DNA from: Flavobacterium sp. CF136
Lineage (GTDB): Bacteria; Bacteroidota; Bacteroidia; Flavobacteriales; Flavobacteriaceae
Direction of reading: 5' to 3'
Assembly (NCBI RefSeq): GCF_000282055.1
Contig: NZ_AKJZ01000007.1
Span: forward strand, 118,088-182,087
Length of the DNA stretch: 64,000 bases
Under the pieces are notes generated by a model. The model saw nothing but the letters and a program-made list of their open reading frames with translations, ran no database searches and was not told the DNA's origin. How positions within the stretch are numbered: position 1 is the first letter of the stretch; the number at the start of each line of letters is the position of its first letter. The translations under genes were made by a program, and so were the position numbers. Below, one piece after another: positions 19,425-28,363 of this stretch.

Positions 19425-20770
19425 AAAACAATTCATTGTCTTATAGTTTTCTCCTCATAATACATGCATTGATTGCGTTAGCAGTTTTTGTTCTGCCTTT
19501 TTTATCAAAAATTTATGCACTTTTGATCCCAATTGTTGGTTTTTATATTGTTTATGTAACAAAAAATAAAAATAATGAAGTTCTCTTAATAGTGGCATAC
19601 ATGGTTGGTGTAGAAGTTTTTTTACGAATGACCGGGGGTAATTTTAATAATGAATTTGTGAAGGTAAACGTTATATTTTTCATGCTTTTGGGTATGATCT
19701 ACAGTAATTTTTCTATAAACTCATTTGTATATTGGTTTTTTTTGATTTTGTTAATTCCAGGTATTTTAGTAACATCAATTCTCCCTGATTTTAGTACGGA
19801 CATCCGAAAAGTATTAGTTTTTAATTTATCCGGACCTGTTTGTTTAGCTATTTGTGCTATTTATACGTTTAAAAGAAGAATTTTATTTGCCGACTTACAA
19901 AATATACTAGTCTTAATGGGCCTTCCTGTTGTAACAACTGCTGTTTATTTGTTTTTATATAATCCGAGTGTAAGGGAGGTGGTGACTGGAACACAATCTA
20001 ATTTTGATACTTCCGGAGGATTTGGGCCTAATCAGGTTTCGACAATTCTGGGTTTAGGAATGTTTATCTTTTTTACGCAATTGATATTGTTCTCAAAATC
20101 AAAAAAAATAATGGTTCTGAACGGTATTTTGTTAATATTTATTAGTTACAGAGCCGTTGTAACTTTTTCAAGAGGCGGGGTTATAACCGCAGTAGTTATG
20201 ATTATAGGATTGCTTTTTTTGCTGTACTATTTTTCAAATGCAAAAGGCAAAGGCAAATTTAGTTTAGTCTTTCTATTAACAGGATTTATGGCTATGGGAA
20301 TTTGGACTTATAGCTCTTTGCAGACAAATGGGCTTATTAACAAGCGTTATGCTAATCAGGATGCAAGAGGAAGAGTAAAAAAAGATCGTTTAGGAGGAAG
20401 AGAAGAAGTCATGGATTCAGAATTTAAACTTTTTTTGGATAATCCTATCTTGGGTGTGGGAGCCGGAATGGGAAAAAAGATAAGAAAAGTAGATTTAGGA
20501 GTTGAAGTTGCTTCACATAATGAAATATTCCGTATGCTGAGTGAACATGGTTTGTTTGGAATATTTGGGCTTTTATTATTGTTAATTACACCTTTAATTC
20601 TTTACATGAATAACAGGCAGCATCTTTATTTTTTATCTTTTTATGTGTTTTGGCTCTTAACGATTAATCATGCTGCCATGCGTACAGCTGCTCCAGCGTT
20701 TGTTTACGCCTTGGCACTTCTTTCTGTTGAAGTTAAAAATCCAAAAAGGGCAGAGAATTCAGAAGATTAA
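19421..20770 (+). CDS. wzy: O-antigen polymerase/ligase family protein (Wzy-like)
   Basis: A 449-residue inner-membrane protein with about 10-12 hydrophobic segments. The Wzy_C signature is clear: the loop with DRLGGREEVMDSEFKLFLDNPILGVGAGMG, followed by VASHNEIFRMLSEHGLFGIFGL, matches the conserved GR...NP.xGxGxG...SHN..L..LxExGxxG pattern. SRGGVITAVV lies before the large periplasmic loop. In this context (many GTs plus an initiating sugar transferase) a repeat-unit polymerase is more likely than a WaaL ligase, but the two cannot be separated from sequence alone. It overlaps the preceding GT4 by 4 bp. Confidence 0.88.
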   Translation: MKNNSLSYSFLLIIHALIALAVFVLPFLSKIYALLIPIVGFYIVYVTKNKNNEVLLIVAYMVGVEVFLRMTGGNFNNEFVKVNVIFFMLLGMIYSNFSINSFVYWFFLILLIPGILVTSILPDFSTDIRKVLVFNLSGPVCLAICAIYTFKRRILFADLQNILVLMGLPVVTTAVYLFLYNPSVREVVTGTQSNFDTSGGFGPNQVSTILGLGMFIFFTQLILFSKSKKIMVLNGILLIFISYRAVVTFSRGGVITAVVMIIGLLFLLYYFSNAKGKGKFSLVFLLTGFMAMGIWTYSSLQTNGLINKRYANQDARGRVKKDRLGGREEVMDSEFKLFLDNPILGVGAGMGKKIRKVDLGVEVASHNEIFRMLSEHGLFGIFGLLLLLITPLILYMNNRQHLYFLSFYVFWLLTINHAAMRTAAPAFVYALALLSVEVKNPKRAENSED

Positions 20771-20786
20771 ATTACATTATTTATAA

Positions 20787-20794
20787 TATCTTTG
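20787..20794 (+). promoter_or_regulatory. Possible -7 promoter element before the sugar transferase
   Basis: TATCTTTG matches the Bacteroidota -7 consensus TAnnTTTG and lies 37 bp before the ATG at 20832 in the 61-bp gap after the polymerase gene. No TTTG was seen at the usual 19-bp distance upstream, so support is partial. If real, the initiating transferase could be transcribed apart from the long operon. Confidence 0.4.
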
Positions 20795-20831
20795 CTTTCC
20801 ATTAATTACTTAATCAACTCCGATAAGCCCC

Positions 20832-22226
20832 ATGCTTTCTAAATATAAAATGCATTTCGAAATATCTGAACGTAAAGTGTTACTTCGTCTTTTTGATGCA
20901 ATTTTTGTGTTGGGAATGTTATTTTTGGCAGATTATTTTTTTGAGTATCACTATTTTGAATTTAAAAGAATTAACCTTCAGGGGTTGGTTTTATTGATAA
21001 GTTATATATACATTTTTGGAGCAATTTTCGAGATGTATAACTTACAAGTGGCTAGTAATCAGTTTCAAATTCTTCAAAGTGTAATTCTGGCTACTACAGC
21101 AACAGTTTTACTTTATTTGTTTACACCTGTTTTGTCACCGGAACTTCCTAAACACCGATTAGCAATACTTGTTTTTTATGTTGCTATTTTAAGTGCATTA
21201 TTACTTTGGCGCTTTTTTTATGTTTATTTTTTAGCAACTTACCGGTTTTCTCAAAGTGTCGTTTTAATTTGTAATAAAAGTCAGGTTGAAGAACTTGTTT
21301 CAGGTCTTGAAAATGTTGATCCACACTATAAAGTTATTGGTTTTGTGAATTCAGATTCTGTAGTAGAAAAGGATTTTAGCTTACATTACATTAAAGAAAT
21401 TGAAAAAAATGAATTATCGGCTTTTGTTCATCAAAACAATATTTCAGAAATTCTCATAGCTTCACATAAAACGGAAGGTATCACATCCGATTTATACCAG
21501 CAATTACTTCATTTATTAGAGTCAGGGAATATTATTAGAGAATATACACAGGTTTACGAAAGCAAAACACAACGTATTCCTGTTCAATATATTTCCAGAG
21601 ATTTTTATCGTTTTTTTCCATTTAGCCGAAGTAATAATAATAAGTTGTATTTATTATTAGTAGCATTTCTGGAATTTGTTTTTTCTTTAACCGGTTTGAT
21701 TTTTTGCATCATTTTTATTCCGTTAATTTTTATATTAAATATTTTTGGAAATAAAGGACCTTTGTTTTACACCCAAGAACGTGTGGGTAAACACGGAAAA
21801 ATATTTCAAATATATAAGTTCAGGACAATGATTGAAAATTCCGAAACTAACGGAGCTGTCTTTGCTACATCAAACGATAAGAGAATAACACCATTTGGAA
21901 AATTCATGCGTAAGGCAAGAATTGATGAATTTCCTCAGTTTATAAATGTTTTAAAAGGAGATATGGCAATTATTGGACCAAGACCCGAAAGACCATTTTT
22001 TGTAAAAGAAATTGCAGATATTATGCCATTCTATGAAACCCGACATGTTATAAAACCAGGTCTTACAGGTTGGGCACAAGTAAATTATTCATATGGAGAA
22101 TCTATAGAAGAAAGCTTGATAAAATTGCAATACGACCTATATTATATCAAACATCGAAGTATTTTCCTCGATCTGAGCATTACCTTTAAAACCGTAACGA
22201 CGGTTTTATTCTACAGAGGGCAATAA
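20832..22226 (+). CDS. Polyprenyl-phosphate sugar-1-phosphate transferase (WbaP/WcaJ type)
   Basis: A 464-residue inner-membrane enzyme that starts repeat-unit synthesis by moving a sugar-1-phosphate to undecaprenyl phosphate. The N-terminal part has four or five hydrophobic segments, then a Rossmann-like central domain (VVLICNKSQVEELVSGLENVD...KVIGFVNSD). The catalytic C-terminal domain follows one more hydrophobic segment: GPLFYTQERVGKHGKIFQIYKFRTM, RKARIDEFPQFINVLKGDMAIIGPRPERP and VIKPGLTGWAQVNY. A second ATG at 20850 is possible. It is the last gene of the polysaccharide locus; the next gene is on the opposite strand, 7 bp away. Confidence 0.94.
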   Translation: MLSKYKMHFEISERKVLLRLFDAIFVLGMLFLADYFFEYHYFEFKRINLQGLVLLISYIYIFGAIFEMYNLQVASNQFQILQSVILATTATVLLYLFTPVLSPELPKHRLAILVFYVAILSALLLWRFFYVYFLATYRFSQSVVLICNKSQVEELVSGLENVDPHYKVIGFVNSDSVVEKDFSLHYIKEIEKNELSAFVHQNNISEILIASHKTEGITSDLYQQLLHLLESGNIIREYTQVYESKTQRIPVQYISRDFYRFFPFSRSNNNKLYLLLVAFLEFVFSLTGLIFCIIFIPLIFILNIFGNKGPLFYTQERVGKHGKIFQIYKFRTMIENSETNGAVFATSNDKRITPFGKFMRKARIDEFPQFINVLKGDMAIIGPRPERPFFVKEIADIMPFYETRHVIKPGLTGWAQVNYSYGESIEESLIKLQYDLYYIKHRSIFLDLSITFKTVTTVLFYRGQ

Positions 22227-22233
22227 TTATTTT

Positions 22234-23367
22234 TTAGATTATTATCGGAATTCTTTTTTTATTTCGAATAGCGATCCTTGTCAATACAACCCCGCTTGTA
22301 ATTATCATTGGTAAAACAATTAAAAAATGTGCTTTGTTAATGATGAAAAGCGTATAAAAGACTAATAATGCCAAATGTAAAACAGCAAATTTATAAGTCC
22401 GTCTTTTGTTATTGATAACAGAAAAAATAATCAAAATTAATAAAAGCGGACTGAATAATAATATGTTGTAATTCATTGCCAATTCATGATGAAATGAATA
22501 AAATCCAACCGCGACAAAAAAGAATCCCATTAAAGATAAAATGAATAAATAAATTTTGTCTATTGCTTTTTGATTTATTAAAACAACAAAAGCAAGTATA
22601 ATAATGTAACTGTAAACATTATTCCACCATGAGATTGGTGTTTCTTTTTCAAAATTTAAAATTGTTTTGCTTTTACTCACAAAAGGACGATTTTCGAAAG
22701 TTGTTTTTTCTAAACTATTTTTCAATTCGAATGGCAGGAATATTTTAGTGCCTAATTGATCTACTTTCCTTCCAAAAATAATACTTGTTCCCAGCTTCTC
22801 ATAAAAATGTCCGTCAAAATAAGGGAATAAAATACTTCTGTATGTTTTGTCTGTATCTCCTTTTTTGGTGATTACAATTTTATTTAATGATTTATTGATA
22901 ATATCAACCACCATTGAAGTACAATTTTTATCAATAAATTTATAAGTGTAGTATCTGTCCCCGGAAAGTAATGTTGAATTTAAATTGTCGAATATTTTTT
23001 GTTTTAGATCCTTGTCAATAAGCAATTCTTGCTCGTAGACACTTCTTTTTTCATAATTATATTCGTTAATAAAATCATTATAAGGATGTACAACTACAAA
23101 ATATTGTAAATCACCTTTTGCAAATTTTGCAACAAAATTAGGGGTACTGAAATCAAAAGCGCCATAATTATAGACTAAGTCAATATTATTAACCGGATCG
23201 GCAATACGAATGGCTGTGTGGCCAAAATAAGAATAGGTTTCGTTGCCTAAACCACATGTAATTATACTAACATGAGCCTTTTCTGATAATGGTAAATTTT
23301 GTCCAAAACTAAAATTGATACATAATAGTAACAGAAAAAATATTTTTTGAAATGATAATCTTTTCAT
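22234..23367 (-). CDS. DUF4105 (Lnb N-terminal-like) membrane protein
   Basis: A 377-residue protein with a signal peptide (about residues 1-22, ending NFSFGQ), an extracytoplasmic domain, and four C-terminal hydrophobic segments. The domain shows the DUF4105 pattern: SIITCGLGNETYSYFGHTAIRI (C38, H50), LVYNYGAFDF and FIDKNCTSMVVD. This domain is now named for Lnb, the lipoprotein N-acyltransferase of some Gram-positives, and its Cys/His arrangement suggests a thiol enzyme. Whether this protein acylates lipoproteins is inference. It converges with the end of the polysaccharide locus. Confidence 0.8.
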   Translation of the reverse strand: MKRLSFQKIFFLLLLCINFSFGQNLPLSEKAHVSIITCGLGNETYSYFGHTAIRIADPVNNIDLVYNYGAFDFSTPNFVAKFAKGDLQYFVVVHPYNDFINEYNYEKRSVYEQELLIDKDLKQKIFDNLNSTLLSGDRYYTYKFIDKNCTSMVVDIINKSLNKIVITKKGDTDKTYRSILFPYFDGHFYEKLGTSIIFGRKVDQLGTKIFLPFELKNSLEKTTFENRPFVSKSKTILNFEKETPISWWNNVYSYIIILAFVVLINQKAIDKIYLFILSLMGFFFVAVGFYSFHHELAMNYNILLFSPLLLILIIFSVINNKRRTYKFAVLHLALLVFYTLFIINKAHFLIVLPMIITSGVVLTRIAIRNKKRIPIII

Positions 23368-23402
23368 ATTTTAATTTTTGTGTTTTATACTTGTAAAAAT
23401 TA

Positions 23403-24470
23403 TTATCTAAAAATGCCTAAATCTACTTTCAAAGAAAATATATTTGAATATAAGGCAGTACTTTGATTTCCTAAATCGGTTAAAGCATAATCAACCTGAA
23501 TCCCTTTGTATTTAAAACCAAGTCCGATGTTAGGTTGAAAATTTAATTTCTCAGAATTGTCTAATTGTGTCACATTTTGAAAATTACCGGCACCGGCTCT
23601 TAAAAAAACCAAGTCTGTGTATCCAAATTCTAATCCAAGTGCAGGATCGATACTTACTACTTTGGATGAAATAATATCGTTAGTCTGTTCAAAACGCATA
23701 TTCAGGTTGGTAGCAACCAAAAGCGTATAATCATAATGAAATTCGATTTTTTTTGAAATTCCTAATTGAGCTTTTGGTAAAGTAATTTCTGTGCTTTCAG
23801 GTAATTCCTGATTTTCTCCCGGAATAGCATCCGCTATTTTTTTATATTCTTCTTCGTCAATATTCCAAATATTATAGGTAGTTGTAATATCGCGAAGCAT
23901 CAATCCAAATTTCCAGTCATTTTTTTCAAATTGAAGTCCGAAATCAAAACCAAATCCCCATGAATTAGCGAATTTACCAATTACACGTCTAATGATTTTG
24001 GCATTTACACCGTATTGAAATCCTTCAATAGGTAATTTTCTGGCGTATGAAAATGTAAAGCCATAATCTGCTGTCGAGAACAAGTTAATTCGGTTATAAT
24101 CAATATTGCCTTGATTGTCGATTAGTTGTGTTGTGTCTAAAATATCATCAACCCCAAAACGAATCATTGAGATTCCCCAGGCACTTCTGTCATCAATCGG
24201 TATTGCATATCCGATATAATCATATTGTGCAATATTTGCAAAATAATTGGCGTGCATTAATGAAATCTGATGATCTTCAAGGTGTGTCAGCCCGGCAGGA
24301 TTCCAATAAACAGAATTAACATCGTTAGTCGAAGCGACAACAGCACTTGACATTCCTAAGGCTGCTGCATCAACACCAATATTCATAAATTCATTCGAAT
24401 ATTTTCGAACGGTTTGTGCATAATGTGTTGTATAACTCCAAAATAATAAAAACACTAAGATTTTTTTCAA
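23403..24470 (-). CDS. PorV/PorQ-like outer-membrane beta-barrel protein
   Basis: About 355 residues from a TTG start at 24470, chosen because it gives a clean signal peptide (KKILVFLLFWSYTTHYAQ); the reading frame runs 47 codons further upstream but that part has no signal sequence. After the signal, GVDAAALGMSSAVVAS and VNSVYWNPAGLTHLEDHQISLMHANYF match the PorV/PorQ (FadL-like) family linked to the type IX secretion system. Alternating beta-strand segments fill the rest, ending in FSLKVDLGIFR with a terminal aromatic residue region typical of barrels. It is likely an outer-membrane protein related to the PorV2-type members; its exact role is unknown. Confidence 0.8.
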   Translation of the reverse strand: MKKILVFLLFWSYTTHYAQTVRKYSNEFMNIGVDAAALGMSSAVVASTNDVNSVYWNPAGLTHLEDHQISLMHANYFANIAQYDYIGYAIPIDDRSAWGISMIRFGVDDILDTTQLIDNQGNIDYNRINLFSTADYGFTFSYARKLPIEGFQYGVNAKIIRRVIGKFANSWGFGFDFGLQFEKNDWKFGLMLRDITTTYNIWNIDEEEYKKIADAIPGENQELPESTEITLPKAQLGISKKIEFHYDYTLLVATNLNMRFEQTNDIISSKVVSIDPALGLEFGYTDLVFLRAGAGNFQNVTQLDNSEKLNFQPNIGLGFKYKGIQVDYALTDLGNQSTALYSNIFSLKVDLGIFR

Positions 24471-24659
24471 CGTATTTATTTTTTCAAACCTAAGCTTGTT
24501 TAATTTTTTATCAAAAATATAATTTTTTACTGAGCTAATTCCTTCCTTTTCATAAATAATACAAAAGTCTGGTTTTATAATAAAAAACTCTATTAAAAAC
24601 GCATAGAACATTGACTTATTATACTAAATTTGTTCTTTAGACCTTCAAAATTATAAACG

Positions 24660-25376
24660 ATGAATATTAAAAAACACATTCCTAATTTAATTACACTTAT
24701 TAATCTTTTTTGTGGCTGCATTGCTGTGGTATTTGTTTCAGAAAGTAATTACGAAATGGCTTTCTATATGGTTTGTTTAGGGATATTTTTTGATTTTTTT
24801 GATGGTTTTTTTGCCAGATTATTCAAAGTTTCCAGTCCGCTTGGCTTGCAATTAGATTCTTTGGCAGATATGGTTACCAGCGGAGTTGTTCCGGGGTATG
24901 TAATGTATACTCTTTTTGTAAAAAGTGCAAATCCTCATGATGTAATTGGATCAGCTTTTATTCCTTTTTTAGGCTTCATCGTCACTTTAGGCTCATGCTA
25001 TAGATTGGCTAATTTCAATATTGATATACGCCAAACCGATTCGTTTATTGGCTTGCCTACTCCTGCAAATGCACTTTTTATTCTGAGTTTGCCTTTGGTG
25101 ATTGAATTTTCAGATTCTTTAATGATATTTGAAATTTTAACGAACTATTGGGTTTTGTTAGGAATTGCTTTGTGTAGTGCTTATGTTTTAAATGCTGAAA
25201 TCCCTTTGTTTGCTTTAAAAATCAAGAAATTTAATTTAAAAGATAATGCCTTGCAGATCGTATTTTTATTGATTTCGTTGGTAATGTTAATTTTTCTTCA
25301 TTATATAGCAATTCCTTTAATTATCATTTTTTACGTGTTGTTATCAGTTGTAAATAATAAGTTTTTGAAAAAGTAG
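24660..25376 (+). CDS. pssA: CDP-diacylglycerol--serine O-phosphatidyltransferase
   Basis: A 238-residue inner-membrane enzyme making phosphatidylserine, the precursor of phosphatidylethanolamine. The CDP-alcohol phosphatidyltransferase motif D-G-x2-A-R-x8-G-x3-D-x3-D is complete in DGFFARLFKVSSPLGLQLDSLAD. NLITLINLFCGCIAVV at the N-terminus and about six to eight hydrophobic segments fit PssA, and NFNIDIRQTDSFIGLPTPANAL is typical of the serine enzyme. It diverges from the PorV-like gene and is followed by a GH25 gene after 10 bp. Confidence 0.92.
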   Translation: MNIKKHIPNLITLINLFCGCIAVVFVSESNYEMAFYMVCLGIFFDFFDGFFARLFKVSSPLGLQLDSLADMVTSGVVPGYVMYTLFVKSANPHDVIGSAFIPFLGFIVTLGSCYRLANFNIDIRQTDSFIGLPTPANALFILSLPLVIEFSDSLMIFEILTNYWVLLGIALCSAYVLNAEIPLFALKIKKFNLKDNALQIVFLLISLVMLIFLHYIAIPLIIIFYVLLSVVNNKFLKK

Positions 25377-25386
25377 TTTCATTCGA

Positions 25387-26238
25387 ATGGCAAGAAAAAC
25401 AACTTATCGTAAAACAACTTCAAAGAAATCCGGGAGATCATTTTTTAGCAGTGTCTTTAGATTCATTTCTTTGTCTTTACTTGCATTGCTTTTTGTTGCG
25501 GTAATTTATCATTATCGAAGAGGACTAGCATATTATCTTGGATTTAAATCAGACAAGATTAGTGAGAAAGAAGCCGAAGATAAACGCCTTTCCGACATTC
25601 GGAATTTTCAGGTTCTGGCTAAACATGAAGGAAAATCGATTGGCTTGGATGTATCCGAATATCAGGGGAAAATCAGCTGGTCATACGTGGATACTTTAGA
25701 ACAAAAGTATCCGATAGATTTTGTATTTATCAGAGCAACAGTTGGAAGAGACAGAAAAGATTTTCAGTTTAAACGAAATTGGATTGGTGCTAAAGAAAAT
25801 AAAATGATCCGTGGAGCCTATCATTACTATCGGCCAAATGAAAATTCTATAGAACAGGCTGATCTTTTTATTAAGACGGTTACACTTCAAAAAGGAGATT
25901 TACCACCGGTTTTGGATATAGAAAAACTGCCAAAAAATCAATCTTTGGATAGTTTAAAAAAAGGATTGAAACGTTGGTTGTTAAGAGTAGAAAATCATTA
26001 TAAAGTACGTCCGATAATTTATACAGGCGAAAGATATTATTCTGATTTTTTAAAAGAAGAATTTGGTGAATATCTTTTTTGGATTGCCAATTATAATTTT
26101 TACAGGGAAAAAATAGAAGACGACTGGTTGTTTTGGCAGTTTACGGAAAAAGCAACCGTGCCGGGAATCAGGAAAACTGTAGATGTAAATATTTATAATG
26201 GCGATTTACAGCAATTACAGTTTATTACGGTTGAATAG
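25387..26238 (+). CDS. Membrane-anchored glycoside hydrolase family 25 (lysozyme-like)
   Basis: A 283-residue protein with a basic N-terminus, one transmembrane anchor (about residues 27-45) and a GH25 muramidase domain. Motifs include SIGLDVSEYQGKISWSYV (the catalytic-region DxSxxQG), FVFIRATVGRDRKD, GAYHYYRPNEN, PPVLDIEKLP (catalytic DxE) and WIANYNF, WQFTE. It is predicted to cleave peptidoglycan in the periplasm while tethered to the membrane. It lies 10 bp after pssA, so they may be co-transcribed. The gene ends next to a palindromic repeat shared with the convergent lptB. Confidence 0.88.
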   Translation: MARKTTYRKTTSKKSGRSFFSSVFRFISLSLLALLFVAVIYHYRRGLAYYLGFKSDKISEKEAEDKRLSDIRNFQVLAKHEGKSIGLDVSEYQGKISWSYVDTLEQKYPIDFVFIRATVGRDRKDFQFKRNWIGAKENKMIRGAYHYYRPNENSIEQADLFIKTVTLQKGDLPPVLDIEKLPKNQSLDSLKKGLKRWLLRVENHYKVRPIIYTGERYYSDFLKEEFGEYLFWIANYNFYREKIEDDWLFWQFTEKATVPGIRKTVDVNIYNGDLQQLQFITVE

Positions 26239-26240
26239 TT

Positions 26241-26277
26241 TTCAGTCGCAGTGTGAGTACTGAAAACTGCGACTGAA
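26241..26277. repeat. Inverted repeat between convergent genes (CAGTCGCAGT type)
   Basis: Perfect 12-bp arms, TTCAGTCGCAGT (26241-26252) and ACTGCGACTGAA (26266-26277), enclose a 13-base loop in the 46-bp gap between the GH25 gene and lptB. A related element with CAGTCTCAGT arms sits at 31620-31658, also between convergent genes. It could be a dispersed intergenic repeat, possibly acting as a transcription stop on both strands; there is no strong T-run. Confidence 0.7.
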
Positions 26278-26284
26278 TACTTTA

Positions 26285-27025
26285 TTAAAATTCTAATTTC
26301 TTTTTACGCAATTCGAAATTTTGACCAAGATAAACGCGGCGGACCATTTCATCTTCAACTAATTCTTCAGGAATTCCGGCTTTTAGAATTCCACCTTCAA
26401 ACATTAAGTACGTTTTATCAGTAATCGCTAAAGTTTCCTGAACGTTGTGGTCGGTAATTAAGATTCCTATATTTTTATTTTTTAATTGGGCAACAATTCT
26501 TTGGATATCTTCTACCGCTACAGGGTCAACCCCTGCAAAAGGTTCGTCCAATAAAATAAATTTAGGGTCTGTAGCCAATGCGCGGGCAATTTCTGTACGG
26601 CGACGTTCCCCTCCCGAAAGTAAATCACCACGGTTGGTGCGAATGTGTTCTAAGCTGAATTCTTCTATCAGACTTTCCATTTTTGCAATTTGCTCTTCTT
26701 TTGAAAGTTTAGTCAATTGCAAAACACTTAGGATATTGTCTTCAATACTTAATTTCCTGAAAACAGATGCTTCCTGTGCCAGATAACCAATTCCTTGTTG
26801 TGCACGTTTATACATCGGATAATCAGTAATATTCAAATCATCAAGATAAATATTTCCTGAATTTGGTTTAACCAATCCAACGATCATGTAAAACGAAGTT
26901 GTTTTTCCGGCACCATTCGGTCCCAAAAGTCCCACGATTTCTCCTTGATTTACTTCAACAGAGATTCCTTTTACAACACTTCGACCTTTGTAGGTTTTGA
27001 TTAAATTATCGGCTCTTAGCTTCAT
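26285..27025 (-). CDS. lptB: LPS export ABC transporter ATP-binding protein
   Basis: A 246-residue ATPase that powers extraction of lipopolysaccharide from the inner membrane together with LptF/LptG and LptC. It has Walker A GLLGPNGAGKTTSFYM, Q-loop region GIGYLAQEASVFRKLS, signature LSGGERRRTEIARAL, Walker B FILLDEPFAGVDPVAVEDI and switch histidine LITDHNV. Length and the GVDPVAV segment are diagnostic for LptB. Other lpt genes are not in the window. A degenerate intergenic repeat lies just upstream of its start. Confidence 0.95.
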   Translation of the reverse strand: MKLRADNLIKTYKGRSVVKGISVEVNQGEIVGLLGPNGAGKTTSFYMIVGLVKPNSGNIYLDDLNITDYPMYKRAQQGIGYLAQEASVFRKLSIEDNILSVLQLTKLSKEEQIAKMESLIEEFSLEHIRTNRGDLLSGGERRRTEIARALATDPKFILLDEPFAGVDPVAVEDIQRIVAQLKNKNIGILITDHNVQETLAITDKTYLMFEGGILKAGIPEELVEDEMVRRVYLGQNFELRKKKLEF

Positions 27026-27028
27026 TTT

Positions 27029-27207
27029 TAATTAGATAATTGGATAATTAGAAAATGAGATAATTAAAAAACCAACTCAAATTCAATTTTAAAAATTTAT
27101 TAGAAGGACAAATTAAAAGTAAAATAATCAATCAGGTAAATGAATTAACAAATTATTGCGTTTTCAATGAAATTATCTAATTGACTAATCGGCACATTTT
27201 CTAATTT
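27029..27207. repeat. Degenerate TAATTAGAAAATG-type intergenic repeats in inverted pair
   Basis: The 175-bp gap upstream of lptB holds TTAGATAATTGGATAATTAGAAAATGAGATAATTA (about 27032-27066). Near its other end is AATTATCTAATTGACTAATCGGCACATTTTCTAATTT (27171-27207), a rough inverted copy that runs into the stop codon of the next minus-strand gene. From general knowledge such GATAATTAGAAAATG blocks recur in Flavobacterium intergenic DNA. Between the copies I see nothing codable. Confidence 0.55.
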
Positions 27208-27554
27208 GCAGCTTCCTCTTCTAAAGCTTCCCAGAATTCATATGCTCTTCTTAAATGTGGAATTACGATTGTTCCTCCAACCAAAGTTGCGATTCCCATG
27301 GCTTCCATCATTTCTTCTTTTGTAACACCTTCTTTATGGCTTGTTTCTAAATGATATTTTACACAGTCATCACAACGTAAAACAGCAGATGCAACTAATC
27401 CTAAAAGCTCTTTTGTCTTTACGTCAAGTGCTCCGGGAGCATAAGCATTGGTGTCAAGATTAAAAATTCGCTTTACAATTTTGTTATTGTCAGCGAGTAA
27501 TTTTTCGTTCATTTTAGAACGATAGTCGTTAAATTCTTGAATGATATCAGACAT
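27201..27554 (-). CDS. Carboxymuconolactone decarboxylase family (AhpD-like) protein
   Basis: A 117-residue protein of the CMD/AhpD family. It has the family helix pair and the redox CxxC with following histidine: ASAVLRCDDCVKYHLETSHKEGVTKEEMMEAMGIATLVGGT. I place the start at ATG 27554 (MSDIIQEFNDYRSKM); an upstream in-frame ATG would push 35 bp into tatC. It overlaps tatC by 8 bp, implying coupled translation. Members serve as peroxiredoxin reductants or in peroxide defence, but the partner here is not evident. Confidence 0.88.
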   Translation of the reverse strand: MSDIIQEFNDYRSKMNEKLLADNNKIVKRIFNLDTNAYAPGALDVKTKELLGLVASAVLRCDDCVKYHLETSHKEGVTKEEMMEAMGIATLVGGTIVIPHLRRAYEFWEALEEEAAN

Positions 27555-28362
27555 TTTGTTTGTTTTTATTTTTATAAACAATTTTTGATATAAGGATGCT
27601 TACTTCGTAAATTATTAACATTGGTATTGCTACAATAGTTTGGCTTACTACATCCGGTGGGGTTACGATTGCTGCGATGATTAAAATGATAATTACGGCA
27701 TATTTCCAGTATTTTCGTAAAAAATCAGGTGTTACTAGGCCTAATTTGGTTAGGAAATAAATAATGATAGGTAATTCAAAAAATAATCCGCTTGCGAGGA
27801 CACTTGTTTTCACCATTCCCATATAAGACTCTAAAGTAAATTGATTAATTACCACATCACTCACGGAAAAAGTAGCCACGAAATTTACTGACATCGGAAT
27901 CACAACATAATATCCGAATAAGACTCCTAAAAAGAAAAGCAAGGAAGAAGTGAAAATAAATACTTTAGCATTTTTTCTTTCTTTCTCGTATAATGCAGGG
28001 CTGATAAATTTCCAAAGCTCCCATAGTATATAAGGAAAGCTTAAGATAAAACCAGCCAAAATACACATCCAGACAAAGATGTTTACCTGTCCTTCCATTT
28101 CTGTATTTTGGATAATGAAATTTAATTCAGTAATGCATATGCTGTCTGCAAATCCTAATTGGTGCGATAAGTCGCAAAACCATCGATACGTAAAAAATGT
28201 GGGCCTGGTTGGTCCCAGAATAATAACATCAAATAAATAATCACTGATAAAATAAGTCACAAATGCCATAATGCAAATTGCAGCTGTACTTCTGACTAAT
28301 AACCATCTTAACTCTTCCAGATGGTCTAAAAACGACATTTCGCTAAGGTTTTTCTTTGCCAT
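27547..28362 (-). CDS. tatC: Sec-independent protein translocase subunit TatC
   Basis: A 271-residue inner-membrane protein with six predicted transmembrane segments, the twin-arginine signal-peptide receptor. SFLDHLEELRWLLVRS at the N-terminus is the TatC signature; FSPALYEKERK-like residues in WKFISPALYEKERKNAKVF and the ELPIIIYFLTKLGLV segment are conserved. Tat exports folded proteins. tatA/tatB are not in the window. It lies 1 bp after kdsD and overlaps the AhpD-like gene, forming a three-gene minus-strand operon. Confidence 0.95.
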   Translation of the reverse strand: MAKKNLSEMSFLDHLEELRWLLVRSTAAICIMAFVTYFISDYLFDVIILGPTRPTFFTYRWFCDLSHQLGFADSICITELNFIIQNTEMEGQVNIFVWMCILAGFILSFPYILWELWKFISPALYEKERKNAKVFIFTSSLLFFLGVLFGYYVVIPMSVNFVATFSVSDVVINQFTLESYMGMVKTSVLASGLFFELPIIIYFLTKLGLVTPDFLRKYWKYAVIIILIIAAIVTPPDVVSQTIVAIPMLIIYEVSILISKIVYKNKNKQNV

Positions 28363-28363
28363 G

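Noticed and set aside
26445..26786. Plus-strand reading frame opposite lptB
   Set aside because: It runs antisense to strongly conserved LptB motifs, has no family features and no promoter; it is a shadow of the real gene.
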